DNA from: JAWXCE01 sp033764775
Lineage (GTDB): Bacteria > Pseudomonadota > Alphaproteobacteria > Rhizobiales > Rhodomicrobiaceae
NCBI GenBank assembly: GCA_033764775.1
Contig: JANRIQ010000020.1
Span: forward strand, 25,059 to 89,058
Length of the DNA stretch: 64,000 nucleotides
Direction of reading: 5' to 3'
In this document: positions 1 through 9,841 of the stretch, piece after piece
Position numbering within the stretch: position 1 is the stretch's first letter
Layout of the letters: every line of letters starts with the position of its first letter
Notes under the pieces: model-generated
The model's input: only the letters and a program-made list of their open reading frames with translations
Told to the model about the DNA's origin: nothing
Database searches by the model: none
Translations under genes and position numbers: made by a program

Positions 1-771
1 GAGCCTAAGCTTCGACATAAACTCCTCCGGGGCCTCCGCCTCCAACTCGATCTCGCCTTTCGTCACGATGCGGAAAAGCGGGTCTGCGCTCTGCGCGGCC
101 ATGGCGCCGAGGCGTGCGGTGCGGCGGCTGATAAGGCCGTCGACAGGGGTGGAGATGTCGGTGTAGCCCAGCTTCACCCGGCTTTCGCGGATTTGCGCCT
201 CGATCTGGGTTTTCTCCGCCCTCGCGAGGATCAGCCCGTCCTTGGCGGAGACGACGGCGGCGGCGGCGGTGCGGGCGGCGGCCTCGCGCTCGTCATAGAC
301 GGATTGGGTCGTGGCCCCCGTCTTGATCAGGTCTTTCGCGCGGGCGAACGCGGCGTCGGCTTGTTTCAGCGAGGCTTCGTTCTGCACGATAAGACTCTGC
401 GCCTGCGCGATGGCGGCCTCGGCCCGCGCGAGCTGCGCCGTTTGTTGGGCGAGCTGCGCCTCCAGGGCTGACCGGTCGAGCCGCGCCAGGGTTTGCCCGG
501 CCTTAACCCGATCCCCGTCCTCGGCGAGCAACTCGATGATGCGGTAGCCATCGATCTGCGGGCTGATCAGCACCTCCTCGCGTGCGACAAGCGAGCCGGT
601 GACGAGGATCGTCTCGACGAAGGACGCCCGGCGCGCCTCCGCGACGCTCACCGACGGCAATTTGTCCGCATCCTCAGCGGCCTTCGCCTCGGCCCCTGGA
701 GTTTGCGCGGCGGCGGCCGGCGCGAGCGCGCTAAGCGCAAGCAAGACAAAAAGTCGGACAAGACGCAGCAT
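1..771 (-). CDS. Efflux RND periplasmic adaptor subunit (HlyD/MacA family), partial
   Basis: This is the N-terminal ~257 residues of a membrane-fusion (adaptor) protein; the C-terminus lies beyond the left edge. Such adaptors bridge an inner-membrane transporter and an outer-membrane channel. The ATG at 771 gives a signal peptide (about residues 1-22, ending AAAAQ). A biotinyl-lipoyl half follows (ILVTGSLVAREEVLISPQI, DRVKAGQTLARLDR), then an Ala/Gln-rich alpha-hairpin coiled coil and the return lipoyl half (YTDISTPVDGLISRR). It starts 1 bp after the TetR gene that precedes it on the same strand, so the two are probably co-transcribed, with the transporter gene further left. The cargo cannot be inferred. 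Confidence 0.85.
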   Translation of the reverse strand, partial: MLRLVRLFVLLALSALAPAAAAQTPGAEAKAAEDADKLPSVSVAEARRASFVETILVTGSLVAREEVLISPQIDGYRIIELLAEDGDRVKAGQTLARLDRSALEAQLAQQTAQLARAEAAIAQAQSLIVQNEASLKQADAAFARAKDLIKTGATTQSVYDEREAAARTAAAAVVSAKDGLILARAEKTQIEAQIRESRVKLGYTDISTPVDGLISRRTARLGAMAAQSADPLFRIVTKGEIELEAEAPEEFMSKLRL

Positions 772-772
772 C

Positions 773-1399
773 TCAATCGTCCTTAAGCAGCCCAGTCGAA
801 GGGGGAGTGGGGATCGGGTTGATCAATGTTGAAATCATGGCCATGAGCGCCGGGATCACGGTTCCGGCGTCGAAATCCGGATCACGCGCGCGATGCCAAA
901 ACAATCCATCGCCTATCGCCGCCATGACGCGCGTAACGACGGCGCAATCCGCGATGGGCGCAATGCGACCTTCCGCTTGGACACGCCGCAACAGCTCCTC
1001 AAAGCTGTCCATAATGCGTTTGTCCGCGGCAAGAGCGATCTCGGCGATCTTCTCGTTGCGCAACGCCTCGGCGCCGATCTCGATCATCATTTGAAGCTTG
1101 TGCCGCGGATGATTGATGCAGTGCTCCGCGAATTGACGCAGCGCATCGAGGAAATCGGGGGCGTCGGCGAGCATCGCGAAACCGACCACAAAGTCGCGCG
1201 CCTCGCGCTCGCACAGGCCGGCGATCAAGTCTTCTTTCGATGCGAAGTAGGTGTAGAGCGCGCCCGCGCTGATCTCCGCTTCGCGGCAGATGTCCTGCAT
1301 TGTCGTGCGGTGAAAACCGCTGCGCACGAAACAACGCTCGGCCGCGTCCAGAATATGGTCGCGGCGGGCCTGCTGCGTATGTTCGTCGAGCTTTGGCAT
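773..1399 (-). CDS. TetR/AcrR family transcriptional regulator
   Basis: A 208-residue one-component repressor. The N-terminal helix-turn-helix is typical of TetR (about residues 12-58: RRDHILDAAERCFVRSGFHR, then MQDICREAEISAGALYTYF). The remaining helical domain would bind the ligand. It is first in an operon with an efflux adaptor gene only 1 bp downstream, so it most likely controls that pump and itself. A short perfect inverted repeat lies 8 bp upstream of its ATG (separate entry). The effector cannot be read from the sequence. Confidence 0.9.
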   Translation of the reverse strand: MPKLDEHTQQARRDHILDAAERCFVRSGFHRTTMQDICREAEISAGALYTYFASKEDLIAGLCEREARDFVVGFAMLADAPDFLDALRQFAEHCINHPRHKLQMMIEIGAEALRNEKIAEIALAADKRIMDSFEELLRRVQAEGRIAPIADCAVVTRVMAAIGDGLFWHRARDPDFDAGTVIPALMAMISTLINPIPTPPSTGLLKDD

Positions 1400-1406
1400 G
1401 AAAAAC

Positions 1407-1418
1407 GAATGTTCATTC
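1407..1418. promoter_or_regulatory. Putative TetR operator
   Basis: An inverted repeat GAATG-TT-CATTC sits 8 bp upstream of the TetR start codon. TetR/AcrR repressors commonly bind short GAATG/CATTC-like palindromes over their own promoters. The assignment rests on position and symmetry only; no second copy was noticed near the serine hydrolase start on the other side. Confidence 0.45.
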
Positions 1419-1509
1419 TTTATGACGCGATCATGGCGCCGCCCGCCCCGCTTTGCAAGGTGGCGTTAAAACGATAAGGTGCGGCGTCTTAGCACCGGGA
1501 GGCCCTGGG

Positions 1510-2676
1510 ATGAAGCGCCGGCTCTGGATACGGTTGACGCCGTTGATCGCGGCAACGGGCGGTTGCGTCGCTCTCACCGTCGCCATCGCCGCGCCGCACG
1601 TGCCCGCGCTCGTCTGGGAGGGGTACCCGTCGGCGGTGTGGCCGGCGCGCGGCGCGTTTGCGACGATTGACAGCGTCTCGCGCCCCGCGTCTTTCAGCCC
1701 CTCCCCCTCCCTTACGCTGGCGCCCGCACTCGCCGAGGCGCATGCCAAGCGCGGCACGCACGCTCTCCTCGTTTATCAGCGCGGCGCGCTTCGCCTTGCT
1801 CATTACGCGCCCGGCTTCGACGCGCACACGCGCTTCAACTCGTTCTCCATGTCCAAAGCTCTTGTCGGCGCGCTGGCCCTGAAAGCGCACGCCGACGGAC
1901 TGTTGCCCGACTTGTCGGCGCCGGTCGGCCCCTACTTGCCGGACGCGCCCGAAAGCGTGCGCGCCGTTCCCATCCAAGCGTTTCTCGACATGCAAAGCGG
2001 CATTGGCCTTGAGCCTGCGAAATCAGCCTCGCACCCGAGCGCGAAAGATCAGGCGGGCAAAGTCTATGACCGTGTATTCGGCGGAATGGGCGTGTTGCAT
2101 CACGGCGGGCTTGAGGCGGTGCTAAGCGATCTGCGGGCCGATCCCGCAGCCCTCGGCGCGCATTCCTATCAGAATGTGAACACCGCCATCCTTGCGACGG
2201 TGCTGGAGCGATTGCACAAGCGACCCATAGCCGATGCGCTGTCCGGCACGATTTGGAAGCCTGCGGGAGCCGCCGAGGCCTACTGGCGGCGGCCAGCGGG
2301 AGACGCGCGCGTCGGCGGCTATTGCTGTCTCTATGCGACGGCCGAAGATTGGCTGCGCGTCGGACTTTACATCATGCGCAACGGCGAAGGGGGCGCGCCG
2401 TTCCTGCCCGAGCCGTTATGGCGGCGCTTTCTAGGATCGGACCTCGCGGCCACTGCGCTGCGGGCCGGGGTGTACCGCGATCATCTCGGCCACGACATTC
2501 TCGACCGGCCCGGCGAGCCGCTTCACGGCGGTTTCGCCTACTTCCTCGGCAGCGGCGGGCAAATCACTTACCTCATGCCCGATAAGGATTTGGTTGTCGT
2601 GCGGTTCGGCGAGCGCATGCCGCCCCTGCACTCGACGCTGTATGAACTCGCCCGCGCTGGGGTTATCGTGAATTAG
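1510..2676 (+). CDS. Serine hydrolase, beta-lactamase/class C PBP-like
   Basis: A 388-residue serine hydrolase of the beta-lactamase-related family, which includes esterases, D-aminopeptidases and penicillin-binding proteins. The ATG at 1510 is chosen because it begins a membrane anchor or signal segment (MKRRLWIRLTPLIAATGG). The catalytic S-x-x-K is in NSFSMSKALVG, the Y-x-N in HSYQNVNTAIL, and the third motif (HGG) in LHGGFAYFLGSGGQ. Its stop codon overlaps that of anmK on the other strand. AnmK recycles cell-wall sugars, so a cell-wall role is possible but is inference from proximity only. Confidence 0.85.
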   Translation: MKRRLWIRLTPLIAATGGCVALTVAIAAPHVPALVWEGYPSAVWPARGAFATIDSVSRPASFSPSPSLTLAPALAEAHAKRGTHALLVYQRGALRLAHYAPGFDAHTRFNSFSMSKALVGALALKAHADGLLPDLSAPVGPYLPDAPESVRAVPIQAFLDMQSGIGLEPAKSASHPSAKDQAGKVYDRVFGGMGVLHHGGLEAVLSDLRADPAALGAHSYQNVNTAILATVLERLHKRPIADALSGTIWKPAGAAEAYWRRPAGDARVGGYCCLYATAEDWLRVGLYIMRNGEGGAPFLPEPLWRRFLGSDLAATALRAGVYRDHLGHDILDRPGEPLHGGFAYFLGSGGQITYLMPDKDLVVVRFGERMPPLHSTLYELARAGVIVN

Positions 2677-3791
2677 GGGCGCACGAGGACGCCGCCGGTA
2701 AGCGGTTCGGGGGCGCCCGTCGCGCCAGGGAAGCTGATCGGATAACCGTAAAGCGAACGCACCGCCAGAAATGCGAACGCTTGCGCCTCGATGGCCTCGC
2801 TGCGCCAGCCGACCGCCTCGCCGAGCGCCACATCGCCCGGAAGCGTGCGCCGGATGACCTCGACGAGCGCCGGATTGCGCGCGCCGCCGCCGATCAGAAT
2901 CCATTGCTTGGCGGGTGTTGGAGTTTGCGCGGCCCCGTGGGCGAGCGCGGCGGCGGTCAGCGCGGTCAACGTTGCGGCGCCGTCCTCCGGCGACAAACCG
3001 TCCAGCGCGGCCAGATCGAACGCGTTGCGATCGAGCGATTTCGGCGGCGGCGCGAAAAAATATGGCTTGCGCAGCATGTCCTCCAGGATCGCCTGATTGA
3101 CGACCCCGCGCCGCGCCAGAGCGCCGTCCCGGTCCATCGGCGCGCCCGTATGGCGAAGCGCCCAATCGTCGATCAGCGCGTTGCCAGGACCCGTGTCGAA
3201 AGCGAGCATGGCGCCGTCCTCCCCGATCCAGGTCATGTTGGCGACGCCGCCGAGATTCACCACGGCCACTGGGCGCGGATGATCGCCGCTATTGACGAGC
3301 GCGCGATGATACACGGGGGCCAAGGGCGCGCCTTGCCCGCCCGCCGCCACATCATTGGCGCGGAAATCGTAAACTACGGGCGCGCCGATCGCCTTGGCCA
3401 GCGCGGCGCCGTCGCCGAGCTGCACGGTGAGGCCGCGCTCCGGACGGTGGATCATGGTTTGCCCGTGAAAGCCGACGACCGCGATGTCGGCGGGGCGCAA
3501 AGCGCAGCGCTTCAGAAATTCAACCGCGGCCACGGCGTGTTTGCGCGTGATCAACTCCTCGGCGATGGCCAGGACGCCGGAGCGGTCGTCGCGCCGCTCC
3601 ACGCCCCGCGCGCTCGCCATGGCCTCGCGCAGCAGCGCGCGCTCTTCAGGGGCGAAGGGAAATTCGGCGGAAGGTCCGAGTTCGAGGATGAGTTCGCCGT
3701 CCGTGACGATGAGGGCCGCGTCGATGGCGTCCATGGAGGTGCCGCTCATCAGCCCCAACGCCCTCACCGCTCGTTTCGCCCCCAAGCTCAT
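2673..3791 (-). CDS. anmK: Anhydro-N-acetylmuramic acid kinase
   Basis: AnmK hydrolyses and phosphorylates 1,6-anhydro-MurNAc from peptidoglycan turnover to MurNAc-6-phosphate in the cytoplasm. At 372 residues it has the family length and signatures: GLMSGTSMDAIDAAL near the N-terminus (ATP-binding loop), VNLGGVANMT, and AFDTGPGNALIDDW. The start is set at the ATG at 3791; an in-frame TTG at 3803 would add four residues. It is divergent from tyrS and converges with the serine hydrolase gene, the two stop codons sharing bases (ttag). Confidence 0.95.
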   Translation of the reverse strand: MSLGAKRAVRALGLMSGTSMDAIDAALIVTDGELILELGPSAEFPFAPEERALLREAMASARGVERRDDRSGVLAIAEELITRKHAVAAVEFLKRCALRPADIAVVGFHGQTMIHRPERGLTVQLGDGAALAKAIGAPVVYDFRANDVAAGGQGAPLAPVYHRALVNSGDHPRPVAVVNLGGVANMTWIGEDGAMLAFDTGPGNALIDDWALRHTGAPMDRDGALARRGVVNQAILEDMLRKPYFFAPPPKSLDRNAFDLAALDGLSPEDGAATLTALTAAALAHGAAQTPTPAKQWILIGGGARNPALVEVIRRTLPGDVALGEAVGWRSEAIEAQAFAFLAVRSLYGYPISFPGATGAPEPLTGGVLVRP

Positions 3792-3893
3792 GTTCGCCCC
3801 CAACGAGAAACAAGTGCATCGACCGCGCGAAAGTGTTACCCCACCCGGTCAAATGCAGTCTGACAACCTAAATAGCAAGCAAGACCTAGAGCC

Positions 3894-5150
3894 ATGAGCG
3901 GTTCCGACTTCAAGTCATTATTTCTGCAAGAGTTGCAGGCGCGCGGGTACATTCACCAGATCACCGACGCAGGTGGCTTGGATGCGGCTGCGGAGAAGGG
4001 CCGGATTGTAGCTTACGCCGGGTTCGACTGCACGGCGCCGAGCCTTCATGTCGGCCACCTCATCTCCATCATGATGCTGCGGCGGCTGCAGCAGGCGGGG
4101 CACAAGCCCATCGTGCTGCTCGGCGGCGGCACGACCAAGGTCGGCGATCCATCCGGCAAGGACGAGGCGCGCAAACTGCTCACGCAGAAGGAGATCGATG
4201 CGAACAAGGCGGGCATCGGCCAAGTGTTCGAGCGCTACCTCACATTCGGCGACGGCCCTTCCGACGCGCTGATGGTCGACAACGACGACTGGCTAAAAAA
4301 TCTGCGCTACGTGAAGTTCCTGCGGGAGTATGGCCGTCACTTCACAATCAACCGGATGCTGACCTTCGACAGCGTGAAGCTGAGGCTGGAGCGCGAACAA
4401 CCGCTCACGTTTCTCGAATTCAACTACATGCTGCTGCAAGCCTATGACTTTCTGGAGCTGCACCGCCGCCACGGCTGCACGCTGCAGATGGGCGGGTCAG
4501 ACCAGTGGGGCAACATCGTCAACGGCGTGGAGCTCGCCCGGCGCGTTGACGGGGCGGAGGTGTTCGGCCTCACCACGCCGCTGCTCACCACATCGTCGGG
4601 CGCCAAAATGGGCAAGACGGCCGGCGGCGCCGTGTGGCTGAACGCGGACATGCTCTCGGTTTACGACTTCTGGCAGTTCTGGCGCAACGCGGAGGACGCG
4701 AAGGTCGGCGCGCTGCTGCGGCTGTTCACAGATCTGCGTTTGGCCGAGATCGAAAAGCTCGAAGCGCTGCAAGGCGCGGAGATCAACGAGGCGAAAAAGG
4801 CGCTGGCCACGGAAGTGACGGCGCTCGCCCACGGCCGCGCGGCGGCGGAGGAGGCGGCGGAGACGGCGCGGCGCGCATTCGTCGAGGGCGCGGCGGCGGA
4901 GGGCTTGCCAACTGTCGAGATTCCGAAGGCGGAGTTGGAGGCGGGCCTCGGTCTCGTCGCAGCTTTCGTGCGGGCCGGGCTGGCCGCGTCTAACGGCGAA
5001 GCGAAACGGCTCTTGCAGGGCGGCGGGCTGCGCGTCAACGATAAAGCGGCGGCTGACGAGCGCGCGAGGCTCACTGTGGCGGACATCGCCGCTGGCGTCA
5101 TCAAGCTGTCGGCCGGCAAGAAGCGTCACGCGCTCATCAAGCCGGTGTAA
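3894..5150 (+). CDS. tyrS: Tyrosyl-tRNA synthetase
   Basis: A class I aminoacyl-tRNA synthetase that charges tRNA-Tyr. At 418 residues it is full length. The HIGH-type motif is HVGH at about residue 52 and the KMSKS loop is KMGKT near residue 240. The tyrosine pocket and dimer region (YMLLQAYDF, QMGGSDQWGNI) are conserved, and a C-terminal S4-like RNA-binding segment (NGEAKRLLQGGGLRVNDK) completes it. Its 3' end overlaps the sirtuin gene on the opposite strand by 14 bp. Confidence 0.97.
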   Translation: MSGSDFKSLFLQELQARGYIHQITDAGGLDAAAEKGRIVAYAGFDCTAPSLHVGHLISIMMLRRLQQAGHKPIVLLGGGTTKVGDPSGKDEARKLLTQKEIDANKAGIGQVFERYLTFGDGPSDALMVDNDDWLKNLRYVKFLREYGRHFTINRMLTFDSVKLRLEREQPLTFLEFNYMLLQAYDFLELHRRHGCTLQMGGSDQWGNIVNGVELARRVDGAEVFGLTTPLLTTSSGAKMGKTAGGAVWLNADMLSVYDFWQFWRNAEDAKVGALLRLFTDLRLAEIEKLEALQGAEINEAKKALATEVTALAHGRAAAEEAAETARRAFVEGAAAEGLPTVEIPKAELEAGLGLVAAFVRAGLAASNGEAKRLLQGGGLRVNDKAAADERARLTVADIAAGVIKLSAGKKRHALIKPV

Positions 5151-5859
5151 CGGCCTCGCGCAGCAGCTTGTCAATAACGAGCGGCACGACCTGCGTCGCG
5201 GGACCATGCAGGGCTTGATGGAAGTAAGACACGCCCTCAGACGGCTCCAGGTTCAGTTCGATCGCGCGCGCGCCCGCCCGCCGCGCCAGCGTGACGAAGC
5301 CCGCCGCTGGATACACCGTGCCGCTGGTGCCGATGGACAGGAACAGGTCGCAAGCGCTCAGCGCGGCCTCGATGCGCTCCATGTGATAGGGCATTTCGCC
5401 GAACCACACGACATCCGGCCGCATCCGCCCCGCCTTCGCGCAGGATGGGCACACGCTCGCCATATCGATGTCATTAAAGCCCCAGTCATGGCGCGCGCCG
5501 CAGCCGCCGCACAGCGCCTTGAGGATTTCGCCGTGCATGTGGATGAGGTTCTTCGCCCCCGCCATCTCATGCAGCGGGTCGATGTTTTGGGTGACGATCA
5601 ACACCTCGCCCGGGTATTCCGCCTCCAGCCGAGCGAGCGCGATGTGCGCGGCGTTCGGTTGCACGGCGGCGTTGCGGCGGCGGCGCTCGTTGTAGAATTC
5701 AAGCACGAGAGCGGGATTGCGGCGGTAGCCGTCGATGGTCGCCACGTCCTCGACCTTGTATTTCTCCCAGAGGCCGTCGGCGTCGCGGAAGGTGGCGAGG
5801 CCGGACTCCTTCGATAGCCCGGCTCCGGTCAGTACGACGATGCGCTCGAACGCCGCCAT
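5137..5859 (-). CDS. cobB: NAD-dependent protein deacylase (sirtuin, CobB type)
   Basis: This sirtuin removes acyl groups from protein lysines using NAD+. It has 240 residues with the GAGLSKESGLATFRD NAD loop, TQNIDPLH, the catalytic His in LIHMHGE, and two Cys pairs of a zinc ribbon (CGGC and CPSC). The Y-x-x-R of EFYNERRR matches the class III sirtuins that prefer succinyl or other acidic acyl groups; activity here is inferred from that signature. It is tail-to-tail with tyrS, overlapping by 14 bp. Confidence 0.93.
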   Translation of the reverse strand: MAAFERIVVLTGAGLSKESGLATFRDADGLWEKYKVEDVATIDGYRRNPALVLEFYNERRRRNAAVQPNAAHIALARLEAEYPGEVLIVTQNIDPLHEMAGAKNLIHMHGEILKALCGGCGARHDWGFNDIDMASVCPSCAKAGRMRPDVVWFGEMPYHMERIEAALSACDLFLSIGTSGTVYPAAGFVTLARRAGARAIELNLEPSEGVSYFHQALHGPATQVVPLVIDKLLREAVTPA

Positions 5860-5936
5860 GGCTGTCCCCCAATTTTCGCCAGAAGGCCAGAAAGCGCGCG
5901 GTTTGACAAGGCGGAGCCGGAGAGAGCCCCCACCGG

Positions 5937-8900
5937 TTACTGACGGCGAACCGGCGGCTGGCTCGTCGCGCGCGTCTCGGCCGGGCCGACTGGCGCGGGC
6001 TCGCGGGCGATGATGCGCGGCGGCGTGTGGTCGAACTCCATGATGCCGCGCAAAAACCCAGGCGTGATGAGCGACACGGGGTTCACCACCACATCGGGCT
6101 TCGATTGCGCGCCCTGCACCGCGAAGGTGATGCCGAAGATGCCCTCTCCGCGCGGCCCGGTGAGGAGATCGCCGATGAGCGGGATGCCGTTCAGCGCGGC
6201 GTTGATCCCGTAGAGCGGCACATACACGCCCGACAGGTTGATGGTGTCGCGGGCGAAATCGATGCGGCCGCGGATCGTGGCGCCCAGCAGCGGGCCGTTG
6301 ATGGCGGAATCCTGCAGCACGAACTGGCCGTGGCCCACCGCGAAGGCGACCGTCATCCGGTTGAACTCGATCTGCTGCTGCGCTCCGGCGGTTTGGGCGG
6401 CCGGCCGGCGCGGCTGTGGTCGGCGTCGCACGGGGGCCGCGCCCGCGCCGCGCGGGGCCTGGGTCGTCATCACCTGGTCGATCACCTGGTCGCCCACGAC
6501 GACGAAGTTCTGCGCGTAAAGGCGGCCCTCTTTCTCGGCCGCGCCGTCGCCGCCATCGAGGTTGACCCGCAACGAGGCCTCGCCCCCGCGCACGGCGGGA
6601 TAAAAGCCGATCACGCGGAAGGCGGCGCCCGCGTCCGTCGCCTCGGCGAGCAGCGTGCGCGGCTGGCCGGACTTGCCTTCGAGCCGCACGGCGATGGGCG
6701 AGGAGCCGTTCAGCCGCCCAAAGACGTCGAGCGCGGTGAGACGTCCGCCGCGTTTGCGCGCGTCGATGACCACATTGCGCACCGTGGTGTCGAAGAAGCC
6801 GTGAATGACGCCGATCTCGGCGTGAACGTCCGCGCCGGTCTCGCCTTTGGCGGGCGCGGCTTGGCCTTCGCTCAACTGTCCGGGTGAGAACAGCGAGCGG
6901 AAAAATTGGCGGCCGTCGAACGAGGCGCCGCGCAGATCGATTTTCCAGTTGTTTTGCGGCGTCAGCGCGCCCTTCAGCTCCAACTTGGTGAGAGGATTGA
7001 GCACGAGCGTCGGAAACTCGAACATAACCGGCTTTTTCTGCTCGTTGAGAAGCACGCTTCCGCTCACGTTGAGGTCGTCGCCGAGGAGGCGCACGCCGGT
7101 CAAGCGGATCCGCTCGCCGTCTTTATCGACGTTCAACGAAAGCATGGCTCGCTGTCCGCGCGGTTTTCGCCACCCGACGCCGGCGACGCTGATCTCGGCG
7201 TTGGTGAAATCCGCCTCGACCGACACGGCCGCCGGCGCGTCTTTGCGCATGGCGATGGAGAGTTCGGTCGGCACGTCGCCCTTGATGACGTGGTTGAGGC
7301 CGGCCCCCAGGTCCATCCGGGCTTTATCGGTGAGCACTATCCGCAGCCGGATGCGCGGCTGATGCTCCGGAGGGGCGTCAAAGATGCGCTGCCAGGAGAG
7401 TTGGGCCGGTACGCCGTTGACCCTCAGATCGCCCTGCGCGTCGATGGCCTTCTCCGACAGGTCGAATGCGATGGAGCCGCCATGCACACCGACGCCGCTC
7501 TCGCCGATCTTGGCGCGCAAGTCCTCGGCGCGGGCCTTGCCGCGGATGGTCAGATCCTTGAACCCCAGATCCTTCTTCATAGGCATGCCGATGCTGAAGG
7601 AGCCGGAGGTTTTGCCGATGACGCGGTTGCGCTCGAAGCCGCCCTTGCGGACATAGCCGAGCGGTTCATGGTCGAGCAGCTCCTCCACCGCAGCGACCGG
7701 CCCGGAGGCCTTGAAATGGATTTCCCCGTAGGGCACGCGCGGACGCAGGTCGCCGACGATAAACTGCCCAGAATTCAACAGCACCTTGCCGCCCGACGGA
7801 ACCTCGATCGCCGCTTCCTCAGTCGTCTCGAAAACGAACCGGCGGCCTTGCACCGTCGCGACGGCGCGCGGCGCCTTGATCGGCGGCAAACCCTTGATAT
7901 GCGCCATGGTGAGGCCGGACAGGTCAATTTTGAACAGCACCGCGTCGCTCGGCACGTCGCCGTCGTTCTTGAGATCGGCGATCACATTCGGGGAGAGCGA
8001 GACGCGCAGGGTCGCGCCGTCCAGCCGCCCTGTCGTCATGCTCTTGCCAACCCATTCGCGGGCGCCGTGGGCGACGAATTTGGGCCAGAGGAGTTTGACG
8101 AGCGGCAGAGACATGGGACTGAACTCGCCGGTGACGTTCAGCCCGCCGGATTGGGGGCTGGCGCCGAGCGTCCCGCTGAGGCGGATGAATGAGGCGCCGG
8201 CCTTGACCAGGAACTCATCGAGCCGGGCGCTCTGGATCGCAGGGTCATACGCCCCGCTTATGGACAGCGCGTCCATCCGCGCGCGCGGCAGTTGAAACTC
8301 CTCGGACGCCAGCACGAAGTTGGGCGACCCGACGTCGAAGCGCCATAAACCGCGCTCCCCGGCCCCGTCCTCCCGTATGGCGGAGCCTGCAAGCTCCAGC
8401 CGGCTTTCGCCCCAGGCGACATAGGACGGCTCCAGGTCGATGCGGCCGTCGGCCAGGGAATAGGCCAGCCGGAACTGGCCGCCGTCGATCTGGGCGGGGT
8501 GCTTCTTGTCCCAAGGCGCGTTGAACTCGCCCTTGCCGAGATTGATGCTGAGCTTGGCGGTTTCGATGTCGCCGTTTTTCGCCATCTCCGCCGAAGCGGC
8601 GACCGCGATGGGAAGGTTCAGCTTGCGCAGCATCTGATAATCGCTGAACTCGCCCGCCAGCGCGCTCGGCACGATCTCGGTGACGGAGGCCGATAGCGCG
8701 ATGGAGCTGTTCTTCAGGATTTGCTCCGCACGGAAGTCGATGCGCCAGGGCCCCGCCGCCTTTTCGGGCTGGACGCTGATCGCCCCGGAAATCACGCTGC
8801 GCTTCTTCAGGTGCGACAGCTCGATCACAGCGTCGGGCACCAGCCATTTGGCGATGCGGTCGCCATGATCGTAATAGACGGCCGCGTTTTTGATGCCGAA

Positions 8901-9650
8901 CTCGGTCAGATAGGATGTGGCCGAGCCTTGTTCGCGGGTGCGCTCGAAAAGCCCACCAAGCACTTCGACCAGATTGATGCGGCCGTCGCTCTGCGCGATC
9001 TCGCGGGGCGGTTCTGTGGAAACGGCGCTTGCCGCCTCCGCGGGCGCGCCCTTGTCGGACTTGGAGGATGCGCTTTCGCGCTCGCGCGAGAACGAGAGCG
9101 CGAGGCCCTCATCCGGCGAATAGGCGGCGACAAGCCGCGGCTCGATGAGATTGATCTGCCCGGCCGCAATTTTGCCGGCGAGCAACGCCTGGGCGCTGAT
9201 GCCGATTGAGGCGAACGGGGCCTGCGCGACCTGCGCGCCGTTGTCGTCGACGATTGAGACGTCGCGCAGCCGGAACTCAATGCTGCGGCGGTTCTCGCCG
9301 AGGCGCAGCACGGCGCCCGCGATGTTGAGCCGGGATTTGGGGATTTGGCCGTTAACCGCCGCCTCGATCGTGGGCAACAGGAAATCCATCGAGATCGGCC
9401 CCTGATAGAGCCGCGCGTAGCCGACCGCCGCGATCAGCACCGTGAGCACGCTCAGCGCGCCGAAACACACGCCCGTCACCTTGGCGGAGCGCCGCGTCGC
9501 GGTCGCCACGCCTTGCTGCACCGAGGGCGGTATGGCGTTTTTGAGACGCGAAAGGCGCACCGCGACGGGCGCGGCCAGACGGGCTGGCAGCGTGGGCTTT
9601 TGCGCCGTCAGCGATCGGCTGGGGTGTATGGGCCTTGGGTTGTCCGTCAT
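5937..9650 (-). CDS. Large AsmA/YhdP-like protein (DUF3971, AsmA-like C-terminal region)
   Basis: A 1237-residue envelope protein anchored by one N-terminal transmembrane segment (about residues 58-80, GALSVLTVLIAAVGYARLY). The rest is beta-rich repeats and probably periplasmic. The AsmA-like C-terminal region (INGPLLGATIRGRIDFA, YGINAALNGIPLIGDLL, GIFGITFAVQGAQSKPDVVV, PGFLRGIMEF) is typical of the YhdP/TamB-like group, linked to phospholipid transport between membranes in E. coli. A glycine/arginine-rich insert lies before that region. It is divergently transcribed from bcp across about 190 bp. The family call is firm; the role in this organism is inferred. Confidence 0.88.
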   Translation of the reverse strand: MTDNPRPIHPSRSLTAQKPTLPARLAAPVAVRLSRLKNAIPPSVQQGVATATRRSAKVTGVCFGALSVLTVLIAAVGYARLYQGPISMDFLLPTIEAAVNGQIPKSRLNIAGAVLRLGENRRSIEFRLRDVSIVDDNGAQVAQAPFASIGISAQALLAGKIAAGQINLIEPRLVAAYSPDEGLALSFSRERESASSKSDKGAPAEAASAVSTEPPREIAQSDGRINLVEVLGGLFERTREQGSATSYLTEFGIKNAAVYYDHGDRIAKWLVPDAVIELSHLKKRSVISGAISVQPEKAAGPWRIDFRAEQILKNSSIALSASVTEIVPSALAGEFSDYQMLRKLNLPIAVAASAEMAKNGDIETAKLSINLGKGEFNAPWDKKHPAQIDGGQFRLAYSLADGRIDLEPSYVAWGESRLELAGSAIREDGAGERGLWRFDVGSPNFVLASEEFQLPRARMDALSISGAYDPAIQSARLDEFLVKAGASFIRLSGTLGASPQSGGLNVTGEFSPMSLPLVKLLWPKFVAHGAREWVGKSMTTGRLDGATLRVSLSPNVIADLKNDGDVPSDAVLFKIDLSGLTMAHIKGLPPIKAPRAVATVQGRRFVFETTEEAAIEVPSGGKVLLNSGQFIVGDLRPRVPYGEIHFKASGPVAAVEELLDHEPLGYVRKGGFERNRVIGKTSGSFSIGMPMKKDLGFKDLTIRGKARAEDLRAKIGESGVGVHGGSIAFDLSEKAIDAQGDLRVNGVPAQLSWQRIFDAPPEHQPRIRLRIVLTDKARMDLGAGLNHVIKGDVPTELSIAMRKDAPAAVSVEADFTNAEISVAGVGWRKPRGQRAMLSLNVDKDGERIRLTGVRLLGDDLNVSGSVLLNEQKKPVMFEFPTLVLNPLTKLELKGALTPQNNWKIDLRGASFDGRQFFRSLFSPGQLSEGQAAPAKGETGADVHAEIGVIHGFFDTTVRNVVIDARKRGGRLTALDVFGRLNGSSPIAVRLEGKSGQPRTLLAEATDAGAAFRVIGFYPAVRGGEASLRVNLDGGDGAAEKEGRLYAQNFVVVGDQVIDQVMTTQAPRGAGAAPVRRRPQPRRPAAQTAGAQQQIEFNRMTVAFAVGHGQFVLQDSAINGPLLGATIRGRIDFARDTINLSGVYVPLYGINAALNGIPLIGDLLTGPRGEGIFGITFAVQGAQSKPDVVVNPVSLITPGFLRGIMEFDHTPPRIIAREPAPVGPAETRATSQPPVRRQ

Positions 9651-9841
9651 GTCCGGCGAAATCCATGAGCCAATTGGAGCGGACGCGCATGGAATGACAA
9701 ATTCGCCCCCGCCGCAAGCCTAAGGTGATACCGATGATTTAAGGCGCCAGCCGGGCTATCGCATTTTTTTATAATCCCGGTCATACACGGCGCAGATTTT
9801 TACGTTTATTGTGCGCTTCGCAGTTCAACGAAGGAGTGAAT

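Noticed and set aside
9768..9776. TATAAT box upstream of bcp as a promoter
   Set aside because: A perfect -10-like hexamer exists, but no matching -35 element lies at the right distance, so it is not listed.
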